A DNA stretch of 64,000 bases from Planctomycetia bacterium (lineage in GTDB: Bacteria > Planctomycetota > Planctomycetia > Pirellulales > Thermoguttaceae), in contig JAUNMR010000011.1 in assembly GCA_030537455.1 (NCBI GenBank), forward strand, positions 1 through 64,000, read 5' to 3'. Each line of letters opens with the position of its first letter. The stretch's first letter is position 1. Below, in pieces: positions 1 through 9,906 of the stretch. Below the pieces are notes generated by a model that worked only from the letters and a program-made list of their open reading frames with translations, did not search any database and was not told the origin of the DNA. The position numbers and the translations under genes are program-made.

Positions 1-17
1 CACGGGCTTTGCCCGTG
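1..17. other. hairpin at window edge
   Basis: A perfect 7-bp stem (CACGGGC / GCCCGTG) closes a TTT loop at the first base of the window and is followed by a second small inverted repeat, GCGT-A-rich-ACGC. It could be the stem of a terminator whose tail lies outside the window. Direction cannot be decided. Confidence 0.4.
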
Positions 18-110
18 GCGTAAAAAAACGCAGAGCGGTCTAGACAGCGGGTTGGCGCTTTTGGTCGGTGGTTCAGATAGGCGTAAAACTACCGCAGGTA
101 AGGCGCTAGT

Positions 111-145
111 CAAAATAAAACCGACCGCGCCCCGTTTGGAACGCG
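111..145 (-). terminator. putative intrinsic terminator of the GH2 gene
   Basis: Read on the minus strand, CGCGTTCC-AAAC-GGGGCGCG forms an 8-bp stem with two G-U pairs, followed after five bases by TTTTATTTT. It lies about 60 bp past the stop of the GH2 gene. Confidence 0.5.
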
Positions 146-205
146 ATCGATTCGGAGGTTAGCGCCACCGTGGCGCTGAAAAGATATCAGAGACGTGCAA
201 CGTCG

Positions 206-3200
206 TTATTTCGCGCCGTTAGCCGTCGGCTGTGTCTGCGCCGATTGGGTCTGCGTCTGCGCCGGTTTCACGTCCGACTGTGGCGTTGTTGCGCCCTCGT
301 TTTGCGCCGACGTTTGCGTCGCGGCGGTGGGACTTGTCGTTGGCGCAGGCAGTCCGGCGTCCTTAAGGTCATGACGCATACGCACGAGTAAATTGCGTAG
401 CATTCTCTCAGCAATGGGGCTCGGGAGATTCTCCTGGATCTTCCAGGTCGACAGTATCATCACGCCCTTGCCGATCTGCCATTCGGCCATCGATAGTCCG
501 GACTCATAGCCCATCTGCGTGTCCATACCGCCGGCAATCGCGAGGGTCGGCGGAGTCTGATCCCTAAAGGTCCACTCCGGAATCGTCTCGCGATAGAACG
601 CGTAATCGAGCACAGCCCCCGACGGTAGCCCGGTAAAGGCCGGCGCGCGACGCGCCCAGTCGTCCTTATGATAGAGCCAATTCTGCTGGCGATTAAAGAC
701 GCCCTTGTCCTTAAAAGGCAGCCAGTGAACCGGGTCGTCTCCCTCGGCAAAGACCTCGTGCGATAAGAAGAGCACGTTGGCGCCGGAACTGACCGCTTCG
801 TAAAGCTTTGTAAACTCCTGTATGTTCTTACGATTGGAACTCCTGCCGACAATAATTCGATCTTGCGGCGTAAGAGTAAGCGCGGTTCCGTCGGGCTGTG
901 TCATTGGCACAGCGGGAATCTCAACGGCGCGCAGGCGCTTGAGCAGATCGGGGTCGTCTCCCCACAGAACAATTCGCTCGGAACCCAGTTGCGGAAAGCG
1001 TCGGCGGTCGAAGATCTGGAAACGTTCCGACCCGCCGGCCGCCGCGGCGCCTTCGAGAAATTCCGCGGTAAAGACGCATTCCCCTTCAGTAGCGTCCAGC
1101 GACAGCTGAAATACCGCGCTAAACGCCGGTATGACCATGGGGTTCTCCCGCCCTTGCTCCGGTTCGGGTATCACGAGATCCTGAACCTGATCGAATAGCC
1201 GTTCGTTACGCGGTCCCATAACGACATAGCGTACCGGGTAAGTTCCCGGCGGGAGAACGTCTTCGTTGACTAAAACCGCCTCGATCTTGACTTTCTGACC
1301 AATGTACGCCTGGTTCGGTTCCACAAAGTTGCAGAACCTCAGCGGGGCAAACAGATCCGCCATGACGTCGACCGTGCCGGGCTTGAGCTCGCGAAAGATC
1401 GTCGTGAGTCCTTCGCCGGAGATCCCCTGGTCGTGCGTACCGGTCACACTGTGCGCCACTACGTTCGGATTGGCGCGAATTGCATTGATTCCGTACTGAC
1501 GCTGACGCGCCATGAGCGCAATCGCCTGGCGGAAGAAGTCCTCACGCGTGCCAAAGACGTCGTCGAGCTTCCAGAGGTTCCAGTCGGCGTCGAACTTCTC
1601 GTATCGTTCCTGATAATGCTTCGCGTCCGCGGCCGCTGTGCCGTTGTACTGCTGGTACAGTCGTGTGAGACGGAACAGGTCGACCGCGCTACCGACGCCA
1701 TACTCCGACAGAAAGATCGGCATACCGTCCTTTTCAAGATTGCGCAGGGTCGCAATCACGTCAGCGGTGTGCGGAACCTGCTGGTACGGGTGAATATCCG
1801 CCAGCTCGTTCTGCCAGTCGAGCGCGTAGGGATTAGAGAAACGTCCGATCGGTTCGAAGGAGAGTTTCTCCTGACCGATTTCAAAGCGCTGGAACGCGTT
1901 CAAGTTAGGACTAGCGCCGGCGGGCAAATAGCCGTAAGTCCACACGCCATTGGGATTTTCGGTATAAGAGAAGTCGGCGTTGACGTCGTAGAGCGTCCCC
2001 TGCGCGGACAGAAGCGTAAAGTCGACCGCGACCGTATCGCCGGTACCCGCGTCGTCGCCAATGCCCACGACCAGCGCGAGTTTCTCGCCGCGTTTAAAAT
2101 CGAACAAAGACGCGCTGAGCTGGTCCCCGTCGGTCTCAACGATACGCTCCTCGAGTCGACCGAAATCCTGGAAGACCACCGGCTCGCCGTTGCGGTTCTT
2201 GATCTCGAGACTGAGGATATCCTGCGCGCTCGCGCCGGGATTAAAGGTAACGGAGACAAAGACGCCGCCCTTCTGATCCAGTTCGATCACGCGGTAGTTC
2301 GCGTCGACGGTGTGGAGCGCGTCAAATAGGTCGATTGTGGATATATTGAACTTAGCGGCGTCTTTTGCGTCGACAATCAGCTCAAATTCCTCGGGCTGTC
2401 CGAGTCGCTGCGAACGTACCGTCGCGTTGTTCTTAGCGCCGTTGAGATTCAAGTCGGCGGTCCACAGCTCCGTGCAGGCGCCGTCGAGCGTCTGCTTAAT
2501 GAGGTGAAGGTCGACCGTAGCGTTACCGTGCTCCACCACGTCGGTCATGGTCGCGTCGAGGGCATATGCGCCGTCTTGCGGAGCGGTCCACACTAGCGCG
2601 GCGTATTCGTTCTGCACGTCGCCGGGATGCAGGAAAAATGTATTCGCGAGCCACTTCGTCCCGTCGTAGAAGAAGCTTTCGTTGGTCTGGTTCTTAACCG
2701 CCGCCGGCATGATGGAAGCGCCCTGACGTCGCCAAATGGCGTAATCAGCCTCTTTAGCTTTTGAGGAGGCAAAGGGGTCAAATCCGCCGGAGTTCAAAAA
2801 GACCATACGGCTCGGGTCGAGTCGTCGCGCCTCCTGCAGGTAGTTCGCCGCCTGTAGAACCAGTTGTACGTCGGTCGTCTCATTGAGTAGTCCCCAAATC
2901 ACCACGCTGGGGTGATTGCGATCGCGTCGGATCATACCGCTGGTTTGATCTTCAAATCGCTTGGCGCGTTCCGGGCACGCCTCGAATTGCCAGCCGGCGA
3001 GGCATTCGTCATAGACCATAAAACCGAGACGGTCGCACAAATCCAATTGGAACCGACGCGGCATACCGGCGATATAGCGTATCATATTGAATCCCATCGT
3101 CTTACAGGCGATGATATCTTTACGATACAGATCGGGATCGAAGGGCACGCGGTGGGTAATCGGCGAATCGCTACCAGAATGGGAGCATTTCACATAGATC

Positions 3201-4177
3201 CGCTTGCCGTTTAGACGAAAGGCGCCGTTGGCGAAGCGGAAGTCGCGAAATCCAGTCACGGCGCTATAGCGATCGACGCGTCGCCCCTGGACAATCAGTT
3301 CCACCGTGGTGGTATAAAGATTCGGGTCATTGAGTTCCCAGAGCTTGAAGTTCGGCACAACGATATTCCCGACGGTCACGGAGACGCCCGGGGTCACATT
3401 TGCGCGTTGTGCAATCTCAGGGGTCGACTCTCCCCCGTCTGTGGAGGCGGCGCTCAGTAGGAGCGTGGCGTCCACTGCTTCTTTGCCGTAATTCTCTACG
3501 GTTACGCGCGTTTCGATCTGACCAGTCTGCCAATTTGGCAGAAGCTGTACGTCCGCAATTCGCGTCGCTGGACACATAACCAGCTCCACGGAATCGACCA
3601 GGCCGCCGGAGGCGTAGCCGCAGCCCGGCACGATTGTATTGGTGTTATTGCGACGCGGAATATTCGCCATCGACAGCCCGTCGATCGGCTCGTCCGTGGC
3701 GTTGAGTACGCGCACAATCAGACGATTCACGTCGCCAACCGGCTTGAGCGCGTCGGTTACGTCGAGTTCAAAGGCGTCCTCGCCCCCCTCGTGCCAGCCG
3801 ACGCTCACGCCGTTGACCCAGACGTCGGCGCGATATTCCGCCTGCCAAAATCGCAAGAGCGCGCGCCCTCCTGCGTTCGGATTCTCTACGCTTGCAAAGT
3901 CGTACTGATACCACACTACCCCGTGATATTCAGGGAATACTTCCTGTAATGTCCCGGGAACGTTCACAAGCGTCGCGTCGGATCCGACCGCCTGAAGATC
4001 AGACGTCTGCCAGTTCTCTACCTGACCTTGGTTCCCCGCGTCGGTACAGATAATCCATCGCCCGTCGAGCGAATGAACGACCGACGACGCCTGCGCGCTG
4101 CACAGCGTTACGCACGCGCACAACGCGCACAGAATCGCTACGCTGAGCGCGCGTAGCGTTCTAGCCTTTCTTTTCAT
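206..4177 (-). CDS. secreted glycoside hydrolase family 2 protein (beta-galactosidase/glucuronidase-like)
   Basis: This 1323-residue protein has an N-terminal signal peptide (basic KRK, then an Ala/Leu/Cys-rich core), so it is exported. Next come a GH2 jelly-roll sugar-binding domain (about 35-200), an Ig-like domain (about 205-310) and a TIM barrel. The barrel has the acid/base motif WGLLNE (E433) and the nucleophile motif LSEYG (E825). The two glutamates are some 390 residues apart, far more than the roughly 80-100 usual in GH2, because a beta-rich module of about 300 residues is inserted (about 480-780). The C-terminal third ends in a domain resembling glutamine-amidotransferase-like or DUF4350-like folds, then a Thr/Gln/Ala-rich tail. 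The start was set at ATG 4177, not the upstream in-frame start, because GGAG sits about 8 bases before it and the signal peptide begins there. The substrate cannot be read from sequence; beta-galactoside or beta-glucuronide cleavage is the family role. Confidence 0.85.
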   Translation of the reverse strand: MKRKARTLRALSVAILCALCACVTLCSAQASSVVHSLDGRWIICTDAGNQGQVENWQTSDLQAVGSDATLVNVPGTLQEVFPEYHGVVWYQYDFASVENPNAGGRALLRFWQAEYRADVWVNGVSVGWHEGGEDAFELDVTDALKPVGDVNRLIVRVLNATDEPIDGLSMANIPRRNNTNTIVPGCGYASGGLVDSVELVMCPATRIADVQLLPNWQTGQIETRVTVENYGKEAVDATLLLSAASTDGGESTPEIAQRANVTPGVSVTVGNIVVPNFKLWELNDPNLYTTTVELIVQGRRVDRYSAVTGFRDFRFANGAFRLNGKRIYVKCSHSGSDSPITHRVPFDPDLYRKDIIACKTMGFNMIRYIAGMPRRFQLDLCDRLGFMVYDECLAGWQFEACPERAKRFEDQTSGMIRRDRNHPSVVIWGLLNETTDVQLVLQAANYLQEARRLDPSRMVFLNSGGFDPFASSKAKEADYAIWRRQGASIMPAAVKNQTNESFFYDGTKWLANTFFLHPGDVQNEYAALVWTAPQDGAYALDATMTDVVEHGNATVDLHLIKQTLDGACTELWTADLNLNGAKNNATVRSQRLGQPEEFELIVDAKDAAKFNISTIDLFDALHTVDANYRVIELDQKGGVFVSVTFNPGASAQDILSLEIKNRNGEPVVFQDFGRLEERIVETDGDQLSASLFDFKRGEKLALVVGIGDDAGTGDTVAVDFTLLSAQGTLYDVNADFSYTENPNGVWTYGYLPAGASPNLNAFQRFEIGQEKLSFEPIGRFSNPYALDWQNELADIHPYQQVPHTADVIATLRNLEKDGMPIFLSEYGVGSAVDLFRLTRLYQQYNGTAAADAKHYQERYEKFDADWNLWKLDDVFGTREDFFRQAIALMARQRQYGINAIRANPNVVAHSVTGTHDQGISGEGLTTIFRELKPGTVDVMADLFAPLRFCNFVEPNQAYIGQKVKIEAVLVNEDVLPPGTYPVRYVVMGPRNERLFDQVQDLVIPEPEQGRENPMVIPAFSAVFQLSLDATEGECVFTAEFLEGAAAAGGSERFQIFDRRRFPQLGSERIVLWGDDPDLLKRLRAVEIPAVPMTQPDGTALTLTPQDRIIVGRSSNRKNIQEFTKLYEAVSSGANVLFLSHEVFAEGDDPVHWLPFKDKGVFNRQQNWLYHKDDWARRAPAFTGLPSGAVLDYAFYRETIPEWTFRDQTPPTLAIAGGMDTQMGYESGLSMAEWQIGKGVMILSTWKIQENLPSPIAERMLRNLLVRMRHDLKDAGLPAPTTSPTAATQTSAQNEGATTPQSDVKPAQTQTQSAQTQPTANGAK

Positions 4178-4510
4178 ATCAAATCTCCGGATAAAGGCGA
4201 CGCTGGCGCGCCATGCGTAAACGCGGGACGCGAGCAAGTTCCGCCCTTGAATATAATTGCTTTATCTATTGGTATTATTGATTTTATCGAATACATTTCC
4301 CGGGTTGCACACAGGAGCGTTTCTCCTCGCGGCGACGCCGTAGCGCGCGACCTGGGTACAAAAAAAGAACGACCGTGCGCGCAATAGCAGGTCGTTCTCA
4401 GGGGGACCCTACGCCACGTTTTGGCGGCGGTAAGAAAGAACGCACGCGCCGTGGGGGGCGTCGACGCGCACGCTTTGAGTAACAGATCGCAAGATCTTTC
4501 GAGGTTTATT
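4178..4510. other. intergenic region between GH2 and capD-like genes
   Basis: This stretch holds the 5' leader of the GH2 gene on the minus strand, an AT-rich segment (about 4245-4300) likely to carry its promoter, and the terminator of the upstream gene. I found no convincing -35/-10 pair and no gene. Confidence 0.5.
4360..4398 (-). terminator. intrinsic terminator of the capD-like gene
   Basis: On the minus strand a perfect 9-bp stem, AGAACGACC / GGTCGTTCT, with a 15-base loop is followed directly by seven T. It lies about 110 bp past the stop of the dehydratase gene. Confidence 0.85.
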
Positions 4511-6448
4511 TTACTTCTTCTCGATAATCGTCGGTTTATATTCCGGGACAAAATCTTGGAGTCGGTCGCGAATCGCCTCTTGCGGACCGGTCGTCATGGC
4601 AAGCAACTCGTCCAGCTGCGCCTGAACGTCCTCGAGATTGAACTGGCGATGTTCCGCGGCAAAGAGTTTCTTCTGACTGGTCTCGATTCTCTTCTCAGAC
4701 TCGAAGTACAACTCTTCATAGAGCTTTTCACCGGGACGCAATCCGACCTCTTGGATTTCAATCGCGTATTCCGGCAGACCGGAGAGTCGAATCATGTCCT
4801 TGGCAAGGTTCTCAATCTTCACGGGCTCGCCCATATCGAGGACGAAGATCTCTCCGCCTTTGCCCATAGCGGCGGCTTCGAGAACCAACTGCGACGCCTC
4901 GGGGATCGTCATGAAGTATCGCGTCATGCGTCGGTCGGTCAGAGTGATCGGACCGCCGTTTTGAATCTGCTTGGTAAAGATCGGCACAACGCTGCCGTTG
5001 GAGCCCAGAACGTTGCCGAAGCGCGTGACGATAAATCGCGTTTTAGAGCGAACCGCGAGCGCATTGACGTATCGCTCCGCCATCTGCTTGGAACAGCCCA
5101 TGACCGAGGTGGGATTGACCGCCTTGTCGGTGGAGACCATAACGAACTTTTCAGCGCCGTAACGGTCGGCGGCGTCGGCGACGACTTTGGTGCCGTAGAT
5201 ATTATTTCGAATCGCCTCGGGGATATTCGACTCCATGAGTGGCACGTGCTTGTGCGCGGCGGCATGGAAGACGATCTCCGGTTTCGCGGCGTTAAAGACT
5301 CCGTCGATACGCGAGGCGTTAGAGACGTCAGCGATAATCGGGGTAAGTTTGGTATCGGTTCCCAGCGCGCGCAGTTCGCGTTCCAGGAAGAAGATACGGT
5401 TTTCGCCGCGCCCCAGCAGAAAGAGCTCCTGGGGATGGAAGCGCATGAGCTGACGGCAAATTTCCGAGCCGATACTACCGCCGGCGCCGGTGACCATAAC
5501 GCGTCGACCAGTGACAAGCTTCTCGATCTGATCGGTATCGAGCACGATCGGGTCGCGCTTGAGCAGGTCGTTGACGTCGACGTCGTGGATCGGGATCTTT
5601 GTGTCCGGGTGGAATTCCACCTGCGGAACGACCTTGAGTTTCAGACCGTTTTTATCACAGCGATTGAAGATCTCGCGGAAGGTCTTACCCGGAAGAGAAC
5701 CGGCGACGAAAAGAATCGTCTTGACGTTCGCGCGCTTGCACGCCTCAACGAGATTGGAGACGTCGGCCACAACCGGGAGGGTTCCGACCTTCATGCGCAC
5801 CTTGTAATCGTGGATCGTCAGAAAGCCGACGACGCGATAGCCGATACTGCGCTGGTTGTTGATAATATTAGCGACGTGAGCGCCGCGATTATTCGCGCCG
5901 ACCAAGAGCGCTGGCTCGTCGTCGGAATCCGGGTCGAACGCGGGCAATACCGATTCACGATAGAACCGACGCGAAATACGCGCGCCGCCGCGCAACATGA
6001 TCGTCATGATCATATCGAGAGTAGCGACGCTCAGCGGCATTTTGAAATCGAACCAGTCGAATTTATAACAGGTGGCAAAGAAGACGACAACGACCGCAAA
6101 GGAGAACGCCGCGTCGAAAATAATATTGCGCAGTTCGCGAAAAGTCGCGTAGTAACCGAGATTGCGGTAGGAGCGGCGAAGATAGAACGTCGCCATTTTA
6201 ATCGCGAGAATCCAAAGGATCGCACGCGTAAAGAGCGCGTGGGAGCCGTCGGTAAGAATGAGGAAATTCTCAGACTTAAAGGCGCAAGCGAAATAGAACG
6301 CAACGGTAAAAAGCGCGAGGTTATAGACAACCGATCGAAAATAGACGACAGGTCGTCTCTTCCACCAAACCGGAATTTTTTTGGGTAGGTCGTCGGCGAG
6401 CGCGACGTTTTCCGTGGTCTCGGCTGCTTGATTGTTGGCTTCTGACAT
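4511..6448 (-). CDS. CapD/PglF/WbpM-type nucleotide-sugar 4,6-dehydratase, membrane-anchored
   Basis: This 645-residue protein has four hydrophobic segments near residues 36-57, 71-90, 110-130 and 139-155. A CoA-binding-like Rossmann domain follows (motif LVGANNRGAHV), then a short-chain dehydrogenase domain with VTGAGGSIGSEI near residue 315 and STDKAVNPTSVMG. Known family members make 4-keto-6-deoxy UDP-sugars from UDP-GlcNAc for capsule, O-antigen or protein glycosylation; they use Lys of TDK and have Met in place of the usual SDR Tyr, as here. Length fits full-size WbpM/PglF. ATG 6448 has AAGG upstream. The gene stands alone with its own terminator. It probably supplies a deoxy-amino sugar for surface polysaccharide; the exact product is not determinable. 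Confidence 0.9.
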   Translation of the reverse strand: MSEANNQAAETTENVALADDLPKKIPVWWKRRPVVYFRSVVYNLALFTVAFYFACAFKSENFLILTDGSHALFTRAILWILAIKMATFYLRRSYRNLGYYATFRELRNIIFDAAFSFAVVVVFFATCYKFDWFDFKMPLSVATLDMIMTIMLRGGARISRRFYRESVLPAFDPDSDDEPALLVGANNRGAHVANIINNQRSIGYRVVGFLTIHDYKVRMKVGTLPVVADVSNLVEACKRANVKTILFVAGSLPGKTFREIFNRCDKNGLKLKVVPQVEFHPDTKIPIHDVDVNDLLKRDPIVLDTDQIEKLVTGRRVMVTGAGGSIGSEICRQLMRFHPQELFLLGRGENRIFFLERELRALGTDTKLTPIIADVSNASRIDGVFNAAKPEIVFHAAAHKHVPLMESNIPEAIRNNIYGTKVVADAADRYGAEKFVMVSTDKAVNPTSVMGCSKQMAERYVNALAVRSKTRFIVTRFGNVLGSNGSVVPIFTKQIQNGGPITLTDRRMTRYFMTIPEASQLVLEAAAMGKGGEIFVLDMGEPVKIENLAKDMIRLSGLPEYAIEIQEVGLRPGEKLYEELYFESEKRIETSQKKLFAAEHRQFNLEDVQAQLDELLAMTTGPQEAIRDRLQDFVPEYKPTIIEKK

Positions 6449-6931
6449 ATTCTAACCTTCAAAAGGCGCGAGGAATCAACGTCGCATCGTGAGGAAGACT
6501 CCGTCCTTCCCATCGAATCGGCGCGTGGTCGCGAGCACATAATACGTTCATACAATCGGCGTCGACGCGTTCGAGTATGAGGGTAAAAAGTTGAGGAGTT
6601 ATAATCGGCGTCATCGAACTAAAACCGAGGAACATGATATTCATTCTACGTAAAAAAGACGCGGCGTCTATATCCAGAGCGGAGCGAAAATAGAGAAGAT
6701 ATCCTTGAAAACCACGCCACGGCGTCAAGCGCCTTGTCAATCGTTAGAAATAAGTCGTTATCGGTCATAGCAAAAACAAACGCGATCCCCCAGCCTTGGC
6801 AGGAGACCGCGTTGAAAAAAAATTCGTCAACTTCCAATACACGTGAGAAGCACAGCGCCGCGCGTGGGGCGTTCCGAACGTCAGTACGTTCAGACGACGT
6901 CGGCGCGCAGGCGCGGCGCCTTTGACATTAA
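6449..6931. other. intergenic region, no supported gene
   Basis: The region contains the terminator of the rhamnosidase gene (6770-6813), a GC-rich inverted-repeat-rich stretch around 6895-6920, and the leader of the dehydratase gene. Short open frames on the minus strand (6459-6740, 6646-6837) show no ribosome-binding site, family signature or neighbour-like composition. Confidence 0.4.
6770..6813 (-). terminator. intrinsic terminator of the rhamnosidase gene
   Basis: On the minus strand AACGCG pairs with CGCGTT at the base of a longer G-U-containing stem, then the sequence TTTGTTTTTG follows. It lies about 120 bp past the stop of the GH78 gene. Confidence 0.7.
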
Positions 6932-9739
6932 TTACCTCAGGACGCTAACGACAATCTTGAATTTACCCGAGGGCAGCGTGATCTTAACGGCGTCTTCTTC
7001 CTGTTCAAGGGTCACGCTCTGCATAGCTTTCTCGACTTCTTTGGCGTCGTCGGAAGTGAGAGCGCGCACAATGCAGTTGGCGTCTTCGCCAGCCTTCGGC
7101 TTCGGCGCGTAGACGACCGCGCTGGTATTGCCGGGCACGAGAACGGTGAGTTCAAAGGAACTTGCCTTTTTGCTCCATTCGACCTCAATGCAACCGCTCA
7201 CGGAGTCATAATAGCCCTTGGCGGAGGTCAATCCGGTTTCGTTCACATAAGGAGGTCGCACGACAAACTGACGGAACGCGGGGACTTCCGGGTCACGCTG
7301 GATACCCAGGGCATTGGAGACGTACCACGCCAGCGGGAAAAGGTAAGAGCTGTGCAGGAGGGAGTGACCGGGTCGGTCGAGTTCCCACGCTTCCCAGTAG
7401 GTGGTCGCGTCATGTTCGCGCATAAAGCCCCAGCCGGGATATTCCGTCTGATTGAGCATGGAGTAAACCATATCGTTTGCGTCAATCTGACGCAGATATC
7501 GGAAGAGTAGCCCGCCGCCGGTAATACCAGCGCCAATGTGGCCCTTGGAATCTTCAAAGACCGCCTTAGCCAGACGCTCGCGCACCTTCTGCTCCACCGC
7601 AGGGTCGGTCGGCAACTGCGCCAAGAGCGCCAGCCCTAAAACCGCTTGGGCGTCGTCGAAGTAGGAGTTTTCATCAGCTTTGAAGTACTTCGCATTCACG
7701 GCGTCTTGTGCGACCTTCGCACGCGCTTCCCACTCTTTCGCGGCGTCTTCACGACCTATAATGCGCGCAATCTTCGCGGCGGTCTTGAGATTGAAGACCA
7801 GGTACATGCGGTTGAGGCAGTGCGCCTGAGGAGTGTCGGAGTTCGGACCGTCCGGAGCGCCGGGCCAGAGCCAGTCGCCGAGGAACTTCCACGCGTCGCC
7901 GTACTGCTGTAGCAGTCCGTCTTCGGTGTGAGCCTGGAGGTAATCGAGCCACTTGCTCATCATCTCGAAGTTTTCTTCAAGAATACGCTTGTCGCCGTAT
8001 TGCAGATAATAGGTGTACGGCAACGTGATCACAATGCCGCCCCAGGAGGGACCGCCGCCGCCCCAGTAGGTCGGAGCGGTATTGGGCAGCCATCCGTCGG
8101 CAAAGTCGCGCTGGCAGTCGCGCCAGTCTTGCAACCACTTGTAATAGAAGGCTTCCAGCGCGTAGTTGTACATACCGGACTCGGAGGTGGCGTGCGCGTC
8201 GCCGCCGTAGCCCATACGCTCGCGTTGAGGACAGTCCACGACGTAACCGCCGACGGAGAGGTTCTCAAAGGTCCAGCGACCGGTTTCGTAAATCCAGTTC
8301 AGCAGGTCGTTTGACGTTTCGCACTGCGCGACGACGTCATAGCTAGTGCGCAGATTCCAACCGAGGAAATCTTCCGGCTTCGGCGCGTGTTTCAGACCAC
8401 GAACCGTGATCCAACGACCGGAGCTGTAGTTAAAGCGATTGCGGAAAACGCCGTTGCCCTGCGCGTCGAGTTCGATCTCGCTGTAGTTGTTAAAGGTCAT
8501 ATCCAACTGACTACGCTCGGAAAATTCGAAGCGAACGGTGGAGTTCGGCTCTTGGTCCTTGAGGGTAATCTGCGTCCAACCGGCGAAGTTTACGCCCATA
8601 TCGACACGATAGACGCCGTTGTCGCGTTCTTCCACGCTCACGGCGTGAATTTCGCGACCGCGGATATTTTTGAGTCCAACTTGCGCGTTGACTTCCAGAT
8701 TCGGAGCAAATTCAGTCGCGTTTTTCCAGGCAGAATCGTCGAAATCGACCTTATTCCAATCGGGGTTTTCGTCCTTGACGATATAATGTTCGCCGCCGAA
8801 GTTGCCAAAGAGCCAGGCGCCACAGAGATTGTTCGGACTCTTGCCGACCTTCCAGCTGGAGTCGGTGACAATGCGTTGCGTTTCGCCGTTTTTGAATTTC
8901 AGATCGGTTTGCGCCATGACAATCGGGCAATTGGGTCGCTTCGCGTCGGCAACGTTATATTCGTTGTAGACCGCCCAACCGTTTCCTAGCCACAGGGCAA
9001 TGACGTTTTTGCCCGACTTGAGGAAGGGGCCGATTTCATAGGTAACGTAACGCGCGCGGTAGTTGTGATTGCTCACATTCGGCGCGAGAACCGACTCGGG
9101 GTCGACCTGTTCGCCATTGACATAAAGTTCGAAGTAACCGACGCTTGCGATAAAGATCTGAGCGGATTGCGGCGCTTCTTTAAGCTCAAAGGTCTTACGG
9201 AGCCAGGGGTCGTTACGCAGTTTCGTTTGCGCATCGAGGGAGGTCGCCTTAGTCAGGTCGCTCTGACCGTCGGCCGGGGCGCTCGCGCCAATCCACTTTG
9301 CCGTCCAGTCGCTTTGACTCATAAGGCCGGTAGTGAAACTGCCAGCGGCGCCGGTGAGGCGGTCGAAGTGATCCTTAACTTGAACGACCCAGTAATATCG
9401 CGTGTCGCTCTTGAGCGGGGAACCGGCATAGGCGACCTGCATATCGCTCGATTCGACCCAGCCGGAATCCCAGACTTCGCCCTTGTATTCACTGGCGTTC
9501 TGGGCGTTGGCGTCCACGGTAATGCGATAGCTCGCCTGGCGCAGACCGACCGCGGGCAACTCCTGGGAAGAGGTAAATTCCCAAGAGAATCGAGGAGCCT
9601 GTGCGTCGACTCCCAAAGGTTCCTGCTGATATTCACAACGCAGACGCGTGGGGACTATCTTCGCGCCGCTCTGCGCTTGGCAATAGTCGGCGGTCATAAA
9701 GAGAGCCAACGCCGCCAACGATAAGATTAATTTTTTCAT
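6932..9739 (-). CDS. secreted alpha-L-rhamnosidase, glycoside hydrolase family 78
   Basis: This 935-residue enzyme releases terminal alpha-L-rhamnose from plant or microbial polysaccharides. A signal peptide covers the first 22 residues (ends CQAQ). The family order is visible: N-terminal Ig-like domain (about 30-140), two beta-sandwich rhamnosidase domains (about 150-480), an (alpha/alpha)6 barrel and a C-terminal beta-sandwich. The barrel carries the GH78 signature DCPQRERMGYGGD with D502, E507 and D514, matching the acidic residues that bind substrate and donate the proton in Bacillus RhaB. The motif TTYWEAW supplies the general base E783. No catalytic residue is missing. ATG 9739 has AAAGGA 8 bases upstream, behind a good promoter. 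It is transcribed alone, with no rhamnose-catabolic genes in the window. Confidence 0.95.
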   Translation of the reverse strand: MKKLILSLAALALFMTADYCQAQSGAKIVPTRLRCEYQQEPLGVDAQAPRFSWEFTSSQELPAVGLRQASYRITVDANAQNASEYKGEVWDSGWVESSDMQVAYAGSPLKSDTRYYWVVQVKDHFDRLTGAAGSFTTGLMSQSDWTAKWIGASAPADGQSDLTKATSLDAQTKLRNDPWLRKTFELKEAPQSAQIFIASVGYFELYVNGEQVDPESVLAPNVSNHNYRARYVTYEIGPFLKSGKNVIALWLGNGWAVYNEYNVADAKRPNCPIVMAQTDLKFKNGETQRIVTDSSWKVGKSPNNLCGAWLFGNFGGEHYIVKDENPDWNKVDFDDSAWKNATEFAPNLEVNAQVGLKNIRGREIHAVSVEERDNGVYRVDMGVNFAGWTQITLKDQEPNSTVRFEFSERSQLDMTFNNYSEIELDAQGNGVFRNRFNYSSGRWITVRGLKHAPKPEDFLGWNLRTSYDVVAQCETSNDLLNWIYETGRWTFENLSVGGYVVDCPQRERMGYGGDAHATSESGMYNYALEAFYYKWLQDWRDCQRDFADGWLPNTAPTYWGGGGPSWGGIVITLPYTYYLQYGDKRILEENFEMMSKWLDYLQAHTEDGLLQQYGDAWKFLGDWLWPGAPDGPNSDTPQAHCLNRMYLVFNLKTAAKIARIIGREDAAKEWEARAKVAQDAVNAKYFKADENSYFDDAQAVLGLALLAQLPTDPAVEQKVRERLAKAVFEDSKGHIGAGITGGGLLFRYLRQIDANDMVYSMLNQTEYPGWGFMREHDATTYWEAWELDRPGHSLLHSSYLFPLAWYVSNALGIQRDPEVPAFRQFVVRPPYVNETGLTSAKGYYDSVSGCIEVEWSKKASSFELTVLVPGNTSAVVYAPKPKAGEDANCIVRALTSDDAKEVEKAMQSVTLEQEEDAVKITLPSGKFKIVVSVLR

Positions 9740-9800
9740 AAACGCTATCCTTTTATAACTTAGCTAGCTGACGCGCCCAGGAGCGACGCGTTTTGAGACT

Positions 9801-9829
9801 ATTATAACAGTAGCCCAAGGCAGTTGCAA
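9801..9829 (-). promoter_or_regulatory. sigma70-like promoter of the rhamnosidase gene
   Basis: On the minus strand TTGCAA (9829-9824) is followed by a 17-base spacer and a perfect TATAAT (9806-9801). The predicted start leaves a leader of about 55 bases before ATG 9739. Confidence 0.75.
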
Positions 9830-9864
9830 GGATTGAAACCGTCGTATAGAGCACGACGCCAACA

Positions 9865-9906
9865 AGAAAGAAAATGGCGCGACGGTAGGAGACGACCGTC
9901 GCGCCA
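9865..9906 (-). terminator. intrinsic terminator downstream of vsr
   Basis: A perfect 12-bp stem, TGGCGCGACGGT / ACCGTCGCGCCA, has an 8-base loop and is followed on the minus strand by TTTTCTTTCT. It is the first terminator after vsr, about 300 bp past its stop. Confidence 0.8.

Noticed and set aside
1433..2329. A 298-codon plus-strand frame
   Set aside because: It lies inside and antisense to the GH2 gene and has no signature.
4421..6388. A 655-codon open frame on the plus strand
   Set aside because: It is exactly antisense to the capD-like dehydratase, whose motifs are all intact. The frame has no family signature and arises from the GC-biased codon pattern.
6459..6740. Short minus-strand frame between the rhamnosidase and dehydratase genes
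   Set aside because: No start signal or family signature, and codon use is unlike neighbouring genes.
6903..6920. 16-base sequence CGCGCAGGCGCGGCGC shared with the prfB leader (near 51831-51846)
   Set aside because: One shared GC-rich 16-mer in 64 kb is about what chance allows; there is no larger repeat unit around it.
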